NCBI GenBank assembly: GCA_910589115.1
Contig: CAJUSB010000136.1
Span: 1 to 8,384, forward strand
DNA from: an uncultured Clostridia bacterium
GTDB lineage: Bacteria; Bacillota; Clostridia; Oscillospirales; Butyricicoccaceae
Direction: 5' to 3'
Length of the DNA stretch: 8,384 nucleotides
Shown here: piece after piece, positions 5,229 to 8,384 of the stretch
Numbering within the stretch: the first letter of the stretch is position 1
How the letters are laid out: every line of letters starts with the position of its first letter
Notes under the pieces: generated by a model
The model's database searches: none
Seen by the model: only the letters and a program-made list of their open reading frames with translations
Told to the model about the DNA's origin: nothing
Made by a program: the position numbers and the translations under genes

Positions 5229-6701
5229 TTACAACAGAATGCAAATCAGCCCGCCGGAATGCTCGTTAATAATCTTTTCCAGCGTTTCCCGTATCTTGCC
5301 GCGGGCATCGTCCGGCATACGGCTCAGCTTGTGCGAAAGCTCTTCCTTCACCAGCTCCGAAAGGGATTTCCCGAAAATGTTCGTTTCCCAAATCCGCTGT
5401 GGATCATCCTCAAATTCACTCAGTAAATAATGCACCAGCTCCTCCGACTGCTTTTCTGTGCCGACAATCGGGTTTACCTCCGCCTTGATATCCGCACGCA
5501 TTAAATGTACCGAACTGGCACTCGCACGCAGCCGGACCCCATAACGCCCACCCTGCTTGATAATCTCCGGCGGTTCGAGCGAAAGCTCCTCAATCGACGG
5601 CATCACAATGCCATAACCGGTTTGATACACCTGTTCCAGCGCACCCGCCATACGGTCATATTCCTTCTGAATATGAGACAGCTCCCGCAGCATGGGGATC
5701 AGGTCGGCCTCGTCACGGATCTCAATCCCCGTCTGCTCACTGACTACCCCGTAAAATACACTCTGCGGTACATCAACCGCAATCTGGGCCACCCCTTCGC
5801 CCAGCTGGAGCGCATCCACCCGCGCCGATGTAATATATTCATTCTCGGACAGCCGCGCGCACATCCGCTCAACCAACCGCATCCGCGTGGCTTCGCTGCC
5901 CGCTTCCCGGATGGTATCATAAATACTCGCCTGTATCTCATGTCCCGTGGGCAGCGCAGACACAAAACGCGGCAGCTTCAGCCCGATTTCCCGCACAGGG
6001 AATTCATACAGCACATCCGAGAGTAAATGCTCCATTTCTTCAGTGCCCAGCGCCAGGCAGTTGACCGCAACCGCAGTAATACCGTACCGGTCGGAAAGCT
6101 CCCGCGTGACTGCCTGCGCTGCATCCCCCTCCGGCTCGCGCGAATTGACCAGCGTCAGGAAGGGCTTCCCGATTTCCTTGAGTTCCCGAATCACCCGATC
6201 CTCCGCCGCTAAATAACTTTCACGCGGGATCTCGGAAAAACTGCCGTCCGTCGTCACAACCAGGCCAATCGTCGAATGCTCCCGTATCACCTTTTCTGTA
6301 CCGATTTCAGCAGCCTGCTCAAGCGTGATCGGTTCTTCGCTCCATGGCGTGACAACCATGCGCGGCGTGTCCTCCTCCATGGAACCCAGCGCCCCGTCCA
6401 CTAAATAACCGACACAATCCACCAGCCGCACCCGGCAGACCCCGCCGCCTGAAATTTCGATTTCGGCTGCGTCCTCGGGAACGAATTTCGGCTCCGCCGT
6501 CATAATCGTCCGCCCTGAGCCGGACTGCGGCAGTTCATCCTTCGCCCGTTCCCTCTTGTAGACGTTCTCCATATTCGGCAGGACCATCGTTTCCATAAAC
6601 CGCTTGATAAAGGTCGATTTGCCCGTTCTGACCGGCCCTATGACCCCAATATAAACCTCTCCGCCTGTACGGGCGCTGATCTCCTCATAAAGTCCATTCA
6701 T
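5229..6701 (-). CDS. spoIVA: Stage IV sporulation protein A, spore coat basement-layer ATPase
   Basis: A 490-residue product, close to the 492 of the Bacillus protein. SpoIVA is made in the mother cell, hydrolyses ATP and polymerises irreversibly on the forespore outer membrane to form the base on which the coat is built; it is also needed for cortex formation. Visible features: a P-loop G22-PVRTGKS-T30 (Walker A, K28); 'TIMTAEPKF' (65-73), the sensor-threonine region; 'VRLVDCVGY' (91-99) with Walker-B-like D95; 'LVNSREP' later in the nucleotide domain; a middle domain; and the characteristic C-terminus SGGLICILL, the region that contacts membrane partners. Where I recall Bacillus having MTT, this protein has M67-T68-A69. 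The start is an ATG with GGGAGG (6710-6715) eight bases upstream, overlapping the end of the sipL-like gene; the intergenic gap is 15 bp, so the two are co-transcribed. Transcription ends at the 4953-5010 hairpin after crossing the palindromic repeat. Confidence 0.97.
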   Translation of the reverse strand: MNGLYEEISARTGGEVYIGVIGPVRTGKSTFIKRFMETMVLPNMENVYKRERAKDELPQSGSGRTIMTAEPKFVPEDAAEIEISGGGVCRVRLVDCVGYLVDGALGSMEEDTPRMVVTPWSEEPITLEQAAEIGTEKVIREHSTIGLVVTTDGSFSEIPRESYLAAEDRVIRELKEIGKPFLTLVNSREPEGDAAQAVTRELSDRYGITAVAVNCLALGTEEMEHLLSDVLYEFPVREIGLKLPRFVSALPTGHEIQASIYDTIREAGSEATRMRLVERMCARLSENEYITSARVDALQLGEGVAQIAVDVPQSVFYGVVSEQTGIEIRDEADLIPMLRELSHIQKEYDRMAGALEQVYQTGYGIVMPSIEELSLEPPEIIKQGGRYGVRLRASASSVHLMRADIKAEVNPIVGTEKQSEELVHYLLSEFEDDPQRIWETNIFGKSLSELVKEELSHKLSRMPDDARGKIRETLEKIINEHSGGLICILL

Positions 6702-6716
6702 TTTACACGCCTCCCT

Positions 6717-8201
6717 TTAATCGCCCATCGGGATCAGCAGCATCCGCCCTGATACCGTCTGCTCATTTTCCGCCAGGCCGTTGGCCCCGCGAATGGCGCT
6801 CACTGTCGTGCGGCATCCGCGTGCGACATCCCACAGTGCTTCTTCCGCCTCAATATACCGCAGTGTCAGCGTGACCCCTTCCCGGGCCGCAGGCAGCGGG
6901 TCGCCGATCGTAATTTCGGTCAGGTCGCGCAGCTCATGCCGCCCGCCTTCTACGTTATCCCCTTCCAGACGGATACGCAGGGTAACGCCTTCCTTGCCGC
7001 AGACTGCGCTGGCAATCTGCACCCGGCACTGTTCGCACCGGCAGGTATCGGCAGTAAATTCCAGCGTCATTGGCTTGGCAAAACTGTGCACCGTACCTTC
7101 CTCGTTATGGTACAGTCCCTGACAAATAACGGGTACATTCAGCCGTCCGTCCCCGTTTGCGGTGGGGCTGCCCGTCATAACGGCGGAGGTCTGCACCAAG
7201 TGGCTGACGGCTTCCCCCAGTGCAAGGTCACGCGTGCATTCAGCGCTCAAACGGCCCACGGTCTTATGTTCCTGCAATGTAATATTCCGCGTTTCGGTGT
7301 GCAGCTCGTGCGTTGTAGAATAGAGGTCGGTGACGGTGCGGAGTTCATGGCCTTTTTCGGCGCAAAGCATGGCGGACGCGCCTACGGAAAAGGAAAGCAC
7401 GCCGCCGGGTTCCATGCGGCAGTCCATGCTGTTGGCGGTCAGACGCACGGAAACGGGCGCGCCCTCTTCCAGTCCTTCACAAGGAAAAACTTGCATAAAA
7501 TTGGTCGTTTGTTCAAAGGTACGCAGTTCACCATCCATTTGCAGACCCATACCGCTGACAACAGCATCACCGCGCACAACAGCTTTGCCGTTCATGGCGC
7601 GGCATTCGGTCGGACGGAATTCGCAGGTGGCGTACAGCAGGTCGAGGTCATCGGCATCGGGCAGCTGGGCATCTTCGAGCACGGTGAAATCATTCACTGA
7701 AAGCTGCTCTATGAGGGTAACTTCCAGGCTTTCGCACTGGGTCTCAATAGAGGGGTCGCCGCGTTCGATGGATTCGGTCAGTGACACGCAGGTTTGCCGG
7801 TAAGCGGAGAGGTCAAACACCATCCGAGCGGTGACGCTTACTTTGCGGGAATTGACTGCTACGGCTTCAACGCCGGCCAGGGTGCACCGCGCAAAGCAGC
7901 AGGTATCCTCGTGGATGCCCCGGCATTCTTCGATGTGGGCAAAGGTCAGGGGGATATCGAGGCGGCGCAGCTCGTTTTCACCTTCTGGCAGATAGAGCAC
8001 AGCTGTTTTGACAGTGCCAGAAATCAGCATACGGTCCTTTTGGGGGGCGGCGTCTTTTACGCTCAGCATCCCCCTTGCGCACACGATCCGGCCGATATCG
8101 GGGTAGGTATCGGGGACGATGGCGTCGGTCCCTTCTTCGTAGTTGGAAATGCGCGACAGGATGCTGTCCCAATATTCCAGTTTATTTTTGTTAAGCTCCA
8201 T
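6717..8201 (-). CDS. sipL: SipL-like spore morphogenesis protein (DUF3794/SPOCS repeats plus LysM)
   Basis: A 494-residue soluble protein. Three segments resemble DUF3794/SPOCS domains: residues about 35-130 ('DIGRIVCARGMLSVKD...'), about 175-275 and about 320-420, each built of alternating beta strands with acidic turns. Residues about 448-491 are a C-terminal LysM domain, shown by 'EALWDVARGCRTTVSAI', 'GANGL' and 'GRMLLIPMG', with the conserved Trp at 457. This architecture is that of SipL, the Clostridioides difficile SpoIVA-interacting protein that localises SpoIVA to the forespore and is the functional counterpart of SpoVID; the LysM domain is the part reported to bind SpoIVA. Here the gene sits directly upstream of spoIVA with a 15-bp gap, which strongly supports the assignment. 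The ATG start has AAAGGAGG upstream (GGAGG at 8214-8218, spacing 12, somewhat long). A sigma-E-like promoter lies at 8240-8268. The alternative is another DUF3794-LysM spore protein not equivalent to SipL. Confidence 0.88.
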   Translation of the reverse strand: MELNKNKLEYWDSILSRISNYEEGTDAIVPDTYPDIGRIVCARGMLSVKDAAPQKDRMLISGTVKTAVLYLPEGENELRRLDIPLTFAHIEECRGIHEDTCCFARCTLAGVEAVAVNSRKVSVTARMVFDLSAYRQTCVSLTESIERGDPSIETQCESLEVTLIEQLSVNDFTVLEDAQLPDADDLDLLYATCEFRPTECRAMNGKAVVRGDAVVSGMGLQMDGELRTFEQTTNFMQVFPCEGLEEGAPVSVRLTANSMDCRMEPGGVLSFSVGASAMLCAEKGHELRTVTDLYSTTHELHTETRNITLQEHKTVGRLSAECTRDLALGEAVSHLVQTSAVMTGSPTANGDGRLNVPVICQGLYHNEEGTVHSFAKPMTLEFTADTCRCEQCRVQIASAVCGKEGVTLRIRLEGDNVEGGRHELRDLTEITIGDPLPAAREGVTLTLRYIEAEEALWDVARGCRTTVSAIRGANGLAENEQTVSGRMLLIPMGD

Positions 8202-8239
8202 AATCAGCTTGTTCCTCCTTTGTTGGCTGCTTCTATCCC

Positions 8240-8268
8240 AGTCTATGGCCGCCGCCCCCGAAATAGAA
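8240..8268 (-). promoter_or_regulatory. Candidate sigma-E promoter of the sipL-spoIVA operon
   Basis: On the minus strand, TTCTATT (8262-8268), a 14-bp spacer and CATAGACT (8240-8247) match the sporulation sigma-E pattern (-35 KMATATT, spacing 14-15, -10 CATACANT) at most positions. The predicted start near 8233 gives a leader of about 30 nt before the ribosome binding site. I see no good sigma-A promoter here. Sigma-E control is expected for mother-cell genes such as spoIVA. Confidence 0.6.
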
Positions 8269-8284
8269 CCATCGCCTCTGCCGC

Positions 8285-8384
8285 GGGCACCAGAGGGCGC
8301 TGCCCTCTGGACTCCCGCCCCTCGCCGGGGAGGCGTCCTACGCGGACAGCGGCAGGGCGCTGCCCTGCACCCGCGCCTATGCGG
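8285..8384. repeat. GC-rich palindromic intergenic repeat element, right copy, cut by the window edge
   Basis: Inverted relative to the copy at 5079-5212: 8290-8338 matches it at 48 of 49 positions, and GCGGAC-AGC (8341-8349) also corresponds. It contains a perfect palindrome CCAGAGGGC-GCT-loop (8290-8310) and a second, variant palindrome GCAGGGC-GCT-loop (8352-8368) in the next unit. It lies just upstream of the operon promoter. Confidence 0.88.

Noticed and set aside
5003..5430. Several overlapping short open frames in 5003-5430 on both strands
   Set aside because: They run through the terminator hairpin and the palindromic repeat, overlap the 3' end of spoIVA, and encode arginine/proline-rich text with no ribosome binding sites.
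6936..7803. Plus-strand frames of 254 and 157 codons opposite the sipL-like gene
   Set aside because: Antisense to a gene with recognisable DUF3794 and LysM domains; no ribosome binding site or domain of their own.

Overview
The window looks like chromosomal DNA from an endospore-forming member of the Clostridia, most plausibly an Oscillospiraceae/Ruminococcaceae-type gut anaerobe. The evidence is a three-repeat SLH cell-surface protein, a spoIVA gene with a SipL-type partner, a NiCo (czcD) riboswitch, strong Gram-positive ribosome binding sites and GC-rich intergenic palindromic repeats. The species assignment is inference; no rRNA or other phylogenetic marker is present.

Layout. (1) Bases 1-2163, plus strand: the 3' part of a large secreted S-layer-homology protein, open at the left edge, with Gly/Pro/Asp-rich repeats, a carboxypeptidase-regulatory-like domain, a bacterial repeat domain and three C-terminal SLH repeats. 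Two hairpins follow; the second also serves the convergent gene. (2) Bases 2353-3629: two divergently transcribed lipoprotein genes of unknown function. The 293-bp gap between them holds two excellent, back-to-back sigma-A promoters. (3) Bases 3630-4937: a perfect consensus promoter, a NiCo riboswitch with an overlapping intrinsic terminator, and a cation diffusion facilitator (CDF) metal exporter. (4) Bases 4938-5228: a strong bidirectional terminator and a GC-rich palindromic repeat element. (5) Bases 5229-8201, minus strand: a two-gene operon, sipL-like (three DUF3794/SPOCS-like segments plus LysM) followed by spoIVA. It is preceded by a plausible sporulation sigma-E promoter. (6) Bases 8285-8384: a second copy of the GC-rich repeat, inverted relative to the first and running off the right edge.

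How the genes work together. SipL and SpoIVA are physical partners that anchor the spore coat basement layer to the forespore outer membrane in clostridia, and here they are co-transcribed. The CDF exporter is a self-contained metal-detoxification unit: the riboswitch senses the metal, and metal-stabilised P4 competes with the terminator so that the exporter is made when the metal is high. The S-layer protein and the lipoproteins are envelope components with no visible functional link to these two modules.

I see no tRNA, rRNA, CRISPR array, transposase, phage gene or obvious defence system. The most notable points are the riboswitch-controlled exporter, the sipL-spoIVA linkage with its candidate sigma-E promoter, and the inverted palindromic repeats that flank this operon.
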